Assembly: GCA_037074615.1 (NCBI GenBank)
Contig: CM073537.1
Coordinates: forward strand, 12,171,989-12,235,988
Origin: Leucaena leucocephala
Taxonomy: Eukaryota > Streptophyta > Magnoliopsida > Fabales > Fabaceae
Direction: 5' to 3'
Length of the DNA: 64,000 nt
Below, piece by piece: positions 35,263 through 46,619 of the stretch. Both the position numbers and the translations under genes were made by a program. Position 1 is the first letter of the stretch. Every line of letters begins with the position of its first letter. The notes under the pieces were generated by a model. It was not told the DNA's origin. It searched no databases and was given only the letters and a program-made list of their open reading frames with translations.

Positions 35263-38200
35263 TCTTAGAAATTGTGCCCTAGGGCCTAATCATTGTATTA
35301 TGAACATTGTTGATTTATGAATTTCTTAATTATGTTATCTCATTATTTGCATATTTACTGTAATGACCATCCTTGGATAACTCATGATCTTATCCTAAAT
35401 GTCCCTGGTCTGTCATCTATGTGGGAGCAGAAATGAAATAAGACCAGTATAACTTTGAAGATGTATAGAGATATAAATCAAAGTCATAGGCACATGTAAA
35501 AGTATAAGGTATTGGTTCGACACTCTATGAGAGAGCTGCATGGGTTAAGTCATAAGTTTTTCTCATATACAAACCATGCCACTATGCCCTTTGACGTAAG
35601 ATCATCATGGATTCCTACATGACAAAGCTCAGCTTTAACCTAGTCAAAAGTCACTTTTGACCGAGTGATCATAAAGACTATGTTTAGGCTTAGTGATTTT
35701 TTATATGGAGGAATATGAATGGTCAAGATGGAATTTATCTCTCACATTCATAGAGAGATATTACTGGGCCCCTCGATGAGTGAGTCTAAGAAGTTTATGG
35801 CCATACTATAATGGAAAGGTAGTTCTATTTCTATAGTCAGACTTCTCAGGGATGGAGAAAGTAACAGTCAGGAACAGAAAGATGATATTCTCTAAAACAT
35901 CCTTACTTTCGTATGTCTTAGGGACCATTCGGTAGCATTTAGAACCACTTACATGACATTTGAAGTCCATTAGCCAAATTTGGAATTTTTACTCTTAGCG
36001 AGTTACTGTTCATATGTATTCCAGATTTGTGCGATGAACTTTGAAAAATCGTAATTAATTCCATAAAAATTGAAATAAAGTGGTTCAAAATTCTACTCAA
36101 AGCTAACATGTTGAAGTTTAAGGTAAAAATACGTTTCTGACCAAATGCTTAGTAAATTGATACAGTTTATTCGTTAAATTTACTGTTCATTTGGTCAAAA
36201 ATCCTGAAAATAGATTATGGTCCGTGACTTTGGAAATTCATTTCTATTTGTTCCCTTATCCAAATGAGACAAATTACATATGGATTTAAATCTCCATATG
36301 TGTAATTTAAGCTCATAAAATTTCGTGAGTTAATTCTTTCATTTGCTAGGCCAAACTGAAGCCACAACAAAACTGCTTCGGGACCTACGTTTTACCATTT
36401 CAGTTTCCTTTCTTTAATTCTCCATAATTGTTCCAACATACATAAACCATCTCTTTGGTCTCTCATACATTCATATACATCATGGACATATTCTATAATT
36501 ATTTCATACATTTCCATTACATAAATAGACAATTTACATAATTAGGAAAAACCATACATCATAGGTTAAAGTACCAAATTGTCCACTTTCTTTCTTCCAT
36601 ATTCTTTAGCTCTTCTCCATGAATACATTTTTCCATCATGCTTGACCTAAATTGGTTGGTTGTGGGAGGGTGAGATTCTAGGGAATCTCAGTAGCAAACA
36701 TTACCACTTAAATATGCAAGATGGATGCTAATGCATGATATGTAATTTCATTAAACTTTCTTTAATTAGTGACATGCCATCATGCTATAAACTTTGCATA
36801 AAAATGCATGGCCAAGGGAAACATGTTCTTCATAACATATTCAACATCTTTTCTTATGTCACAACATCATTCAAATATCATATACATGTCAACACATAAG
36901 CATACCACATCAAGCACATAAAGAGATAAGTCCAACTTAAGCTTTCTTCCTTATTCTTCCACTTGCTCCCTAAGCTTTCCAACCATGACACCTTTCGGTC
37001 AACCACTTCTCAACATCTTCTTGGATGTTGCAAGGTCCTAAGCACATTCATATTCATCACATAATTCATTAGGACCATGAACTCAAGCATTATTCCAGAC
37101 TATCTCTCTTGAACATTTAACTAACATAACTTCCTCTAACCTTTACCAATTGCCTTGGCCTTTGAATCAATTGATGTCTTGACCTTACCCTACACAATTT
37201 CACCTTTTAAATCCATTTATGAGCTTATAATAATGAAATTCCAGCTCTTATGCACTGTTCTGTACAGATTTGTAAAAGCATACACAATTCTTTTAAAAAT
37301 TCTCATTTTGATTCCAATGCTTCCCATACTTGTTTCTCTATTTTATCCCACACAACTTTTCATTTTAAAACCATTGGAATCATCAAAATCATGAAATTCC
37401 AATCAATGTTCATGAGAGTGAACAGTAACAGAGAAGAATTTCAAACATTACAACTTTCAATTCCAATGTTTCCAAGGCTCAAAACCTATCCAATCCTACA
37501 CAAAATCATCATATAAACTCAATGGAAGCATTAGATCATTGAAATTCCATCTCCTTCTATCATGAACAATGCATGAACAGTGCAAACCGAAATGGTTCAT
37601 CCATGGCAAAGTCAAGAACATCAACTTGATTCAACAACCAATCATCTAACTAGCTTGTTTAAGCTTTAATCTCATAATTCTAACTTTAATTTCTTCTTTC
37701 TCCTTTCTTCTAAGGTTTTGGACAACATATATACCTTAGAGAAAACTCAACTTTCTTCCATGGAAACCCTAAGTTCAAGCTCCTAAATTAAAGGAAAATA
37801 AGTTAGGATAGATTGCTTACCTTTAATCTCTAGCTTGCTTGAACTTTAACCTTTGAATTCTTCTTTGCCTTGGCTTGAGTTTTCATTTTGCAAGAGGTTC
37901 CCCAAGGGTTCTCATTGCCATGGTTTTGCATCAGATTTTAGGGGCGGATATTTATAGAAAATTTCATGGAAAATGGATGGCCAAGATCATTTTGTACACT
38001 ATTTGATCTAATGGCTTAGATTTATTCTTGGATTTAACTTTTCTTTAATAATTATGACATCATCATCCATGACATCATCAAGGGGACACCTCACAAGACA
38101 TGTGGTGAAATTCCAAGGGTAGGAACTTCTGAAAAAATTTCAGTCCAATCCGGTACCGGCTCAGTCCGATTCCCAAAAAACCAGACTATTTTCTTAATCT

Positions 38201-40205
38201 AATTTTTTTGAGATTCCATAATATGTTTTCTGACCTTAAATCCAGTATCTGGATGCTTTCTATCATTTACATTCTTATACTGGGTCTAAACTTAATTACA
38301 GATCCCTTGGAAAATGACCAAAATACCCTTGGTGCCCTTTCTTGCACTACATTGACCCTAAGGGCATAATTGTCATTTCACACCTCTTTGTACCTTATCA
38401 GAGCATATACTGACTCTGACTAACCCTTCCTGTACCTGCCTTGGTGTTTTGGCTTATCCAAAATGACCAAAATGCCCTCAATTCATCTCTTGCTCCTAGG
38501 TACAACACAGGGGCATTTTCGTAATTTCGCACTTTTCCGGGGTTCCTCTGGACACTGGCCCACATACTGCTCAGGTACCTTATTGGGCCTCTGGGATGCC
38601 ATTTTGGTCCTTTGTCTAGGTCCACTACCTTTATAGCACAAATCCCAAGAAACCTTTCCCGAAAGTATTTATCTGGTATTTTATTATACTGTAAATTCTA
38701 TTAAAAAATCTACAGGATTCCTTTTCTGATCCTGTCAGTTTTATAAATTCTCATATTAATTATATTAATTTACTGTAAAGTTTCATCTGATTCTGAGATC
38801 CAAAAAATACTGTAATATTTTTATCTGACTTCAGAAATTTATATCAATTTTTCAGGACCTCAAATCAAAATTCTGTGCTGCGTCAAACTAACCGGAATAA
38901 TTTTCTCTATTTACTGGTAAAATTTGGGTATAATCTGATTCCGACCATTTTTTGCCTGTTTTTTGTCCTAATTCTTCATAATTACACTTTTACCCCTTGA
39001 ACTTTTGATAAATTACATTTATGTCCTCAAACTTTTTGGAATTACACTTAATGGCCCAACATTTTTGTCTACATTCTATTTTGGCCTTAAAACTTTTGTA
39101 ATTTCACTTAAGTCCTTACATTTTCTCCCTTTTTCAATTCAATCCCTTTACATAAATGGCCACATTTTTCTTAGAAAATCTCACATATATTACGTACAAA
39201 CTGTACGTATAAATCAGTACAGAAAATTAGGTATATTACATTCTCCATGCCTCATCCATGACCAAAATGTCGTGTGACAAAAGGGACGTGATATGGTTGT
39301 ATGAAAGGTTACATCGTTCATCGATCCTCACATGATTTGGGTAGTCGTGATGTTTTGCTAGAGGCTGCTTACGACTTGTGAGTCTGTAAGTAAATGGCCC
39401 AATAAGAGCTATGATGTCAAGATTCATTGAATCTAAGATATGTCTAGATTCAATGAATAATTTAGGGTGGACGTGTATATATATAAATGCGTATATATAT
39501 ATTATATAATATGAGAGATATTTATAAGATTTGATTTATAAGGATAAATTAAATCTCTATCACTTTTAAATTTGAAATTTAAATTGATATGATATGATAT
39601 AATATCTCAAATTTGATTTAGAGAATAAATCAAATATAATTCTGTCATATCTTTGTTTTAAATTAAATGAATAGGTTAATTAAATATGTGGGCCAGATTT
39701 AATATAAGAAACCATATTTATTTAATTGATTTCTTATCAGATTACGCAATATATGATATTGTATTAATTTCAGAATTAGTTTAAGATTAATTTCCAAATC
39801 TAATATCTGTCAGAACACCGATAGCATCCTATATATTTGACATTAGGGGCTAGGGTTCTTGAAGGGAGAGCGCAAAAGGTTTGCAGATAAGAAACGACCA
39901 AAATAGAGACGGTGAGGACGGATTCTCGAGAAAAACCCTAGAAGGACAAGAGGCGCTAGCATGTTGTTCGTGGTTAGAACGCTGTTCATGTGGATACCAG
40001 TAGAGGAAGCTGAGCTGAGTTGTCGACTTCTAGCGATCGAAAAGAGAGCATAGGCATCCTGAATGTCAGAATCCCCGAGCCACCAATAATTCAAATACCG
40101 AAGGTAACACCTCTTACTACTTGACTTAAACACAATCGGTAGATCCAGACGGAACTGGAAAAATTTTAAAGTCAATCTCCGCTGCGTGTCTTCCAATTCC
40201 CTACA
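35263..40205 (+). mobile_element. D2: solo Angela/BARE-like LTR in the C LTR
   Basis: Target duplication gaaac at 35258-35262 and 40206-40210. Ends are tcttagaaattgtgcc (TG mutated to TC) and attccctaca, matching both ends of the D1 LTR (51893-53810). No PBS, PPT or internal region, hence solo. Without S1 it is about 1.59 kb. AT-rich microsatellites lie at 39475-39515. Plus orientation follows D1, which has a PBS at its right end. It lacks the GTCGCGAC array present in D1. Confidence 0.88.
35893..39240 (-). mobile_element. S1: solo Ty3 LTR inside D2
   Basis: 3348 bases with target duplication ttctc at 35888-35892 and 39241-39245. Starts taaaacatcc (TG mutated to TA), ends gtatattaca. Hairpin gagattctagggaatctc at 36672-36689; TATAAATA (minus) at 37949-37956. 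It belongs to the same LTR superfamily as A, B and C, closest to B in the first third. No internal sequence, so it is a solo LTR from LTR-LTR recombination. Confidence 0.9.
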
Positions 40206-41241
40206 GAAACATCCCTTGGCAAATTACCAAAATGCCCTCGGTCCCTCTTTATTTACTTTAATGAGTCTAGGGGCATTATTGTCTTTTCACATCTTACCAG
40301 AGTATTTCCTGACCCTGGTCAACTATCCAGATAACCTTTCTTGACTGTCTAACCTTAGTCAAATGACCAAAACACCCTTTACTCATTCTTTACTTATTTT
40401 CTAACACAAGGGTATTTTCACCATTTTGCACCTTTTTCTAGACACTGGCCCCTTTTACCCGATGAACTGATATCATGGACCTGGACCTTCTTTGGTGTCA
40501 TCATGGGCCTCTATGTGATATTATCTGAGCTCATTCAGTACCAGTTTGCTTACCGATTAATTTCCTAATCGGATATCGTGCGTTCACGAACTCTCGTCAA
40601 AATTCACTAATATGTGAATAACTTTTCTTACAGATCTCCTTTCGGGACTCCGTCAGTTCCCTAACCTCTATCTTCATAGGACGCATCTTCCTGTAACTTT
40701 TCACTTATATCTGAGGTCCATAAGATCTGATAAAAATTTTAGATAACTTTCAGACTATTAGATAAATTTCAGCTATCTGAAACTCTAATAAAATTTTTGT
40801 ATTAGGCTAGATTAACCAGCATAACTTTCTCTATCTACTGATGAAATTTGGGACTGAAATGCTTTCGGGCAGTTCTAAGCTACTTCCAGCTCAACTTTCT
40901 ATAATTACCATTTTGCCACTGGAAACTTTTCCTCTTTTCAATTAAGTCCCTTCACTTTTCATAATTACACTTAATGGCCCATAGCTTGTGTTTACTTCCA
41001 TTTTTGCACCATGAAACTTTTAAACTTTCACTTTAGTCCCTTTCTTTTTCAAAATGACCATTATAACCCTAGGGACTTTCACTATTTACATATAAGTCCT
41101 TGTACTTTCACTTATTTGCAGTTTAGTCCCTAAAAACCCTCTATATGTTTCTGGGACTTCTGCTCAAAGGGGTCTGGTAGCCTATCTATTTCAGGCTACT
41201 TTCTGAGTCTCTTGCCCTAAAATTTGGGATATTATAAACTA

Positions 41242-41800
41242 CAAGGAGATGTAACTAGTCATCATAACTTATGGCAACATAAGCCATATCATCATCATAA
41301 TTTGCTCAACCATCCATCGCACATTGCAATAAACTAAGTAAACCTCAAAACATTATTTTCTTTATCACATTTTCTGTCAGTTCCTTATCATTCATTCAAG
41401 AACCTGAAATATCTATCTATCTCACTTAGGTTGCCATGCTACCCTCTTACCAGGGTATAGACTTAACCCTTTGTTACTTTATCTTATATAGGGAATAGGG
41501 GTGTCATTTTATCTTTTTAAATTGTAGCTACCTCTCTACTATCTCTTAACTTCTTCTGTCAATCTATCAGTCCCAGTCTGTTCTTGTCCGAACTGTGGTT
41601 CCTTTTTGGTCTTTTTCTTGATCCTGACTATTTGAGTCACATAGATCTCATTCATCATCTAGCACTATTACTTTTGCTCTCTAGGGTACTTTACCCTAGG
41701 TCTGCTAAGCTATTATTCCAATAAATACCCTAACTTAACAAAGTACTTATTACTTAGAGTTAAGGGCTAGGGATTATCCTATATGATGCCAGAAACTTCT
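41242..41800 (-). other. B internal region, right part
   Basis: Continues B after C. It matches C 32760-33180 (acttatggcaacataagc and onward), then diverges before the PBS. No ORF. It lacks the GTCGCGAC array seen in C. Confidence 0.75.
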
Positions 41801-41812
41801 GCTCTGATACCA
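41801..41812 (-). promoter_or_regulatory. B primer binding site (initiator tRNA-Met)
   Basis: Minus-strand TGGTATCAGAGC, three bases from the LTR edge at 41816. Confidence 0.9.
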
Positions 41813-41815
41813 AAA

Positions 41816-44751
41816 TATAACATCCTTATTTTCGTACGTCTTAGGGACCATTCGGTAGCATTTAGAAACACTTACATGACCCTTAAAGTCCATTAGCTAA
41901 ATCTGAAATTTTTACTCTTGGCGAGTTACTGTTCATATGGTATTCCAGATTAGGCGATGAACTTCGAAAAATCATAGTTAATTTAAAAAAATTGAAATAA
42001 AGTGGTTTAAAATTATACTCGAAGCTAACATCTTGAATTTTAAGGGAAAAATAATTTCCTGACCAAATTCTTAGCCAATTAATACATTTTAATCATAAAA
42101 TATTACTGTTCATTTGGTCAAAAATTTTGAAAACAGATTCTGGTCCCTGAATTTAAAAAATTCATTCTCTTTGTACAGAAATCAAAATAAGGCTTTCTTA
42201 GTGTCAACATGAAGCTTGACATGTTAACTACATGTATGTAAAATTTCATACATTTATCTCATCATTTACTATTTTCCATTACATCATGACCATCACTGCT
42301 CAGATTGGTCATATAGCAACATTACATATAACAATTCTTCACATAACCTCACATAATATTTACATTAACCAATCCTAACTCCTCTTGTGCTTCTTTATCC
42401 TCTTTCATCATTTATAAACCTGTTGGGATTGCGATTACATGGAGGGGGTGAGATTTCTGGGGAAATCTTAGTAGCAAATAATACTAAACAATAGATGTAT
42501 TAATGTAAATACTTGTGCTTGCTTGTGAAATTGTTAACATTGTGTAATGTGCATGCTTCAATGTATCATATGAAATAAAAATGGCCAAAGTAATCATAGA
42601 AACAGAGCTTCAATCATATATACTATGCAACACAATTCAATATAGCCATTGCACAACCAAGCATACATTCAATACATACAAGTTTAGGATAAGTTTACTA
42701 CCTTATTGCTTTACTTCCTTTCACTTTAACTTTGTTTCTTCCTTCTTACTTTTCCTTGATGTGTGGATGCCTCTTTTGACTCCACAATCAAATCCTAACA
42801 TCACATAATCATCCATTCATTACAATCTAACTTCTCTTGAACATTGAGCTTACTGAACTACATTAACTTCCCTTAATCTTTACTAATTGACTTGGCATGT
42901 GAATCAATTGATGTCTTGACTTTACCCTACACAATTTCACCTTTTGAATTCATTTATGTGCTTAGAATCATGAAATTCCAGCTCCCATGCATGTTATGGA
43001 TATATTTGAAAAACATGCATAATTTCTCCAAAAATCTCATTTTTGATTCCAATGCTTTCCATACTTGTTTCTCTACTTGATCCCACACAACTTTTCATTT
43101 TAAAACCATTGGAAGCATCAAAATTATGAAAATACAATCACTGTTCATTCATGTGAATAGTATGAAGAAGACTTTCAACCATTACAACTTTAATTCCAAT
43201 GCTTCCAAGGTTCAAAACCCATCCAATCCTACACAAAATCATCATATAAATTCAATGGAAGCATTAAATCATTAAAATTCATTCTTCTTCTATCATGAAT
43301 AGTGCAGACTGAAAGGTCTCTTTTATGGCAAAGTCAAGAATATCAACTTGATTCAATAACCAATTATGTAAACCAACTTATCTAAGCCTTAATCACATAG
43401 TTCTACCTTTATCTACTTCTTCCTCCTCTAACTTAAGATTTGGAAAGCAAGTATACTCTAGGTTTAATGGAATTTCCAACCACTAAAACCTAGGTTTTAC
43501 CCTTCCAAAACACATATAAATAAACTAAGAAGAATTGCTTACCTTAGGTACTTGCTTGGATGGCTTCTCCTTGATCTTATTTTGAGTTCTTTCTTCATTT
43601 TGGCATGGTTTACCCAAGGGTACTCTAGGTGCACGAAATTATGAAGACAATGGGGGATTATTTATAGCCAAACCTTTTGCACCTTGGGTCCATAATGTCC
43701 TCACTTTTCCTAATTATTACAATAGCTTAATCTTGAATTTGATTGGTTAGTTTTTGGATTAATTAACCTTAAACATCATTAGGTTAATTCTTATATTATT
43801 TATTGCATTTTAGCACATGGGATAACCTTCCTTTCCTCTTCTTGGTACCAAGTGTAAAGCTTGTGGGACCCACAATGTGCAAAACCCTAATTCTCCTTTA
43901 TCCTTTTTTTTCAAAAATTCATAAATTATTCATTATTGGACTTGGGCTCCAAGACAACTTTTGGGACTTATTGGGCTGCCCTAGTGCAAAATCTTGAGCC
44001 TTGCTTAGGTCCAATTGCTAATTGGCATAAATCCCAAGGCACTTCCCTTATACCGATATCCTTAAATTACCCTAATCTTGAATTAAATGCTAGACACCTC
44101 TTTTAATTGTTCTAACATTTTTAAAAATTCATTCTAATATAAAATGAATTCCCTACAAAGTCTCATAATTTTTTGAGACCCAGAAGTCCTGATAAAAATT
44201 ACATACATTTACTTTAAACCCTTTATCGGTGTCCTTTTTCACCGTAAATTCCATAATTAATTCTACATTACTCCTTTTTTACTTCTGTCAATTTCATAAA
44301 TTCTCATATTAATTATAAGAATTTACTACCAAATTTTATCTGATTATGAGGTCCAGAAGATACTACAATAATTATTAAACTTCTAAAATTAATATCAATT
44401 TTTCAGGACCTCAAATCAAAATTCTATGTTGCGTTAAACTGATCAAAATAATTTTCTCTATTTGCTGGAAAATTTTGGGACTAAACTGATTCCTAGTATT
44501 TTTGGGCCTTTTTTGGCTCAACATTTCATATTTACCATTTTGCCTTTAGACTTTTCATAATTACATGTAATGGCCCAAAGCTTTTGTGTACTTTACATTT
44601 CAACCATAGAACTTTTAGACTTTTCATTTTAGTCTCTCTTCTTTATTCCTTTGTCTACTCATCACTTTTCCTCTCATTTTATCATCATCATCCTTTCCAA
44701 ACCTCTTTCCTCTATCAGCCTTACACAGATAGGGAAAATTAGGATATGACA
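41816..44751 (-). repeat. B 5' LTR
   Basis: 2936 bases, starting tataacatcc (TG mutated to TA) and ending gatatgaca, then tatta. Hairpin gagatttctggggaaatctt at 42450-42469 carries one end mismatch. TATAAATA (minus) at 43659-43666. Confidence 0.88.
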
Positions 44752-45002
44752 TATTACATTAATGGCAGCCCCTATATCTAATAACACTCCCTGGATATGA
44801 ACCCTTCCTATAGTGCATGGGATTGTGTAAGATCCTGGGTCTTAGCACTTAACCGGTAATTCAGCCTTAAAAAGTGATGACACATTAGCACTCACCTGAA
44901 TTCTCTCAAGGGTCCTAAACTTTTTCTTATCAACACACAATTCTTAAAATTTAGCATACTTAGGATTTCTCTTGAGGAATTTAACCATAGGGATATTTAT
45001 TT
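44752..45002 (-). pseudogene. E1 protease, N-terminal part
   Basis: Begins with the second tatta. Read on the minus strand it gives CTIGRVHIQGVLLDIGAAIN, the Athila protease active site region with DIGA in place of the more common DLGA; the catalytic Asp is kept. It should join 13953 directly. Stops and shifts are present upstream (44840-44960). Confidence 0.78.
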
Positions 45003-45974
45003 CTAACTTATTGAAGAGATTATAAGTATCTTGTGCAAATCAGGGTCAATCTTTTTCTTTCCAGCAAAATAAGATTTAGGAAAAGGGAGATCTTTTAGAC
45101 TTACCTCCTTACCAGTATGCTTAGAGGCTCCTTGCTTGTTAGACCCCGCTTTCTCCTTATTTTGCTTTCCTTTGTATGCTAGACTTTGCACGGTCACTTC
45201 CTCTTCTTGCTTCTCTTGTAATTCCTCTTGTGCTTGTGAGTTCTCTTCTTGGGTTACCTTCTTAATCATAAGCTGTTGTTCTTTAAGACTTTCTAATTTC
45301 CCAATATTCATCTGTGACGATAATGAATTTTCAACTTCAAAATCTTCCACATCCTCCTTTGTTGTATCATCTTCCTTAAAATACACTTGTCTTCCACTTC
45401 TGAGTGATATGGCATTCAGACCCTTCAGATTCATGATAGTGTTTGAAGTTATTCTGCCACAGCTCTTTGTTTGGATGTCACTTACTATATTAGAAACCTG
45501 ATTTAAATGACTGGTAATATCTACATTATTGAAAATTAACTCCTCAATTTTCCTGTGCACATCTGCAATATTCTTCTATATACTTTGAAGAATTGAAACT
45601 ATGGAGGTGAATTGACCGTCATTCTCTTTGAGCTTGTTATCTATATTGATCATTCTACTATCCATATTGTTTATTTGTGCTGCCATACTCTTTAATAATT
45701 GAGAAGTCTCATATGGTCTTGATGCCACTAAAGTATTAGGTTGAGTTAGAAGCATAGACCTTGAGGAAGCACCACCTCCTTGGAATTGCTTTAGCTATTT
45801 TCCCCACTCCCCACCTAAAATTTGGGTGGTCTCTCCAGCCAGGATTATATGTGTTGGAGTATGAGTCTCTCTTCTGGTGTTGGTGGTCTCTCCCTTGATA
45901 CATTGCTACTACTTCTTCACACTATCTATCACATGTACTTGTAGCATGCATCATTGAACCGCATGACTCACATT
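45003..45974 (-). pseudogene. E1 gag, C-terminal half (Athila)
   Basis: From right to left: a knuckle-like CESCG...H...C near 45920-45975, the Athila signature SNTYNPGW followed by HPNF near 45800-45885, a helical stretch (MAAQINNMDSRMINIDNKLKE, near 45610-45695), then the open frame 45003-45560 with LNAISLRSGRQVY and a Glu/Lys/Gln-rich linker to PFPKSYFAGKKK before protease. Gag binds element RNA and assembles particles. Stops break it near 45560 and 45800. Confidence 0.82.
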
Positions 45975-46614
45975 CTATACTAGTGCTTGTGAGGTTCTTA
46001 CTTCATGAACTTGTTTCGTAGAATGTAGCTCTCTTTCAATTAAATGCATCCTCTTTTCCATTCGATTTCCTAGAGCTGTTATTTCTGCTAAGATCTCATT
46101 TGAATTGCCCGAAGATGATGTGGACATTATCCTTGGATCTTTAGTCTGATGGTCTTCATTAGCCATTTTCTGGACTAACTCCCAACTTGCTTGTGGAGTT
46201 TTATCTCTTAAAGACCTATTTGCTGTTATATTCAAGGATACCTTGTTGTGAGGAAGTAGACCATCAAAGAAAATGTTTACTAAATCAGCCTTCGTGATGT
46301 TATGATGGGGGACATCGAGTTAACAAATTGATAAATCTTGTTTAATATTCATGTAATGACTCTCTATCTTGTTACAGGATATTTGTAATCTCATTCTTCA
46401 TCCGAGTAGTCTTAGAGGCTAGGAAGAACTGTTCTAGAAATGTCAACTTCAACTGTTCCCATGTAAGAGTTGAGAAATAGGTTGGCAAATTATATAACCA
46501 TTCCTTAGCCTTCCATTCCATAGTGAAATGGAAATACCTCCTTAAGACGTCATCCAATGCATTCATTGGAGGCTTCATCGAAGAGCAGATCATATGCATG
46601 GTTTGTACGTGGCG
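45975..46614 (-). pseudogene. E1 gag, central capsid part
   Basis: Two open pieces in different frames. 46372-46599 holds the Ty3-type gag core block (KAKEWLYNLP, TWEQLKLTFLEQFF); 45975-46235 holds the following Athila block (SLRDKTPQASWELVQKMANE). A break near 46240-46370 separates them. It is cut at 46614/46620 by S2, with atgtg duplicated. Confidence 0.83.
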
Positions 46615-46619
46615 ATGTG

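Larger units (their letters stand above)
19579..41236 (-). mobile_element. C: second non-autonomous LTR element, inside B
   Basis: Target duplication aactg at 19574-19578 and aacta (one change) at 41237-41241. LTRs are 19579-21939 (2361 bases) and 33925-41236 (about 2364 bases once the nested insertion is removed). Internal region is about 3.06 kb in two parts, 21940-23284 and 32214-33924, with no gag-pol. It is a close relative of B over the internal region but has a distinct LTR upstream part and an extra GTCGCGAC array. Element A2 sits in the internal region and D2 in the 5' LTR. Confidence 0.87.
33925..41236 (-). repeat. C 5' LTR, split by D2
   Basis: LTR parts 33925-35262 and 40211-41236, about 2.36 kb in total, matching 19579-21939 end to end. 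TATAAATA (minus) at 34700-34707; TTTC microsatellite at 34605-34640; hairpin gagattttgggagaaatctc at 33998-34017. Confidence 0.9.
13954..44751 (-). mobile_element. B: non-autonomous LTR element (LARD-like) inside E1
   Basis: Bounded by tatta at 13949-13953 and 44752-44756. It has two LTRs of similar length (13954-16912 and 41816-44751, about 2.95 kb), a PPT, a PBS and about 3.2 kb of internal sequence in two parts (16913-19578 and 41242-41815). No gag or pol motif is visible. The rest of the span is element C and its passengers. PBS, PPT, PPT-adjacent block and LTR tips match the Tekay A family, so A proteins are the likely helper. The left LTR starts TG; the right one has TA from mutation. 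Confidence 0.85.

Noticed and set aside
39843..40196. 117-codon ORF in D2 and its partner at 53204-53449
   Set aside because: Both lie in the 3' end of an LTR; the frames diverge between copies and show no protein-level conservation.
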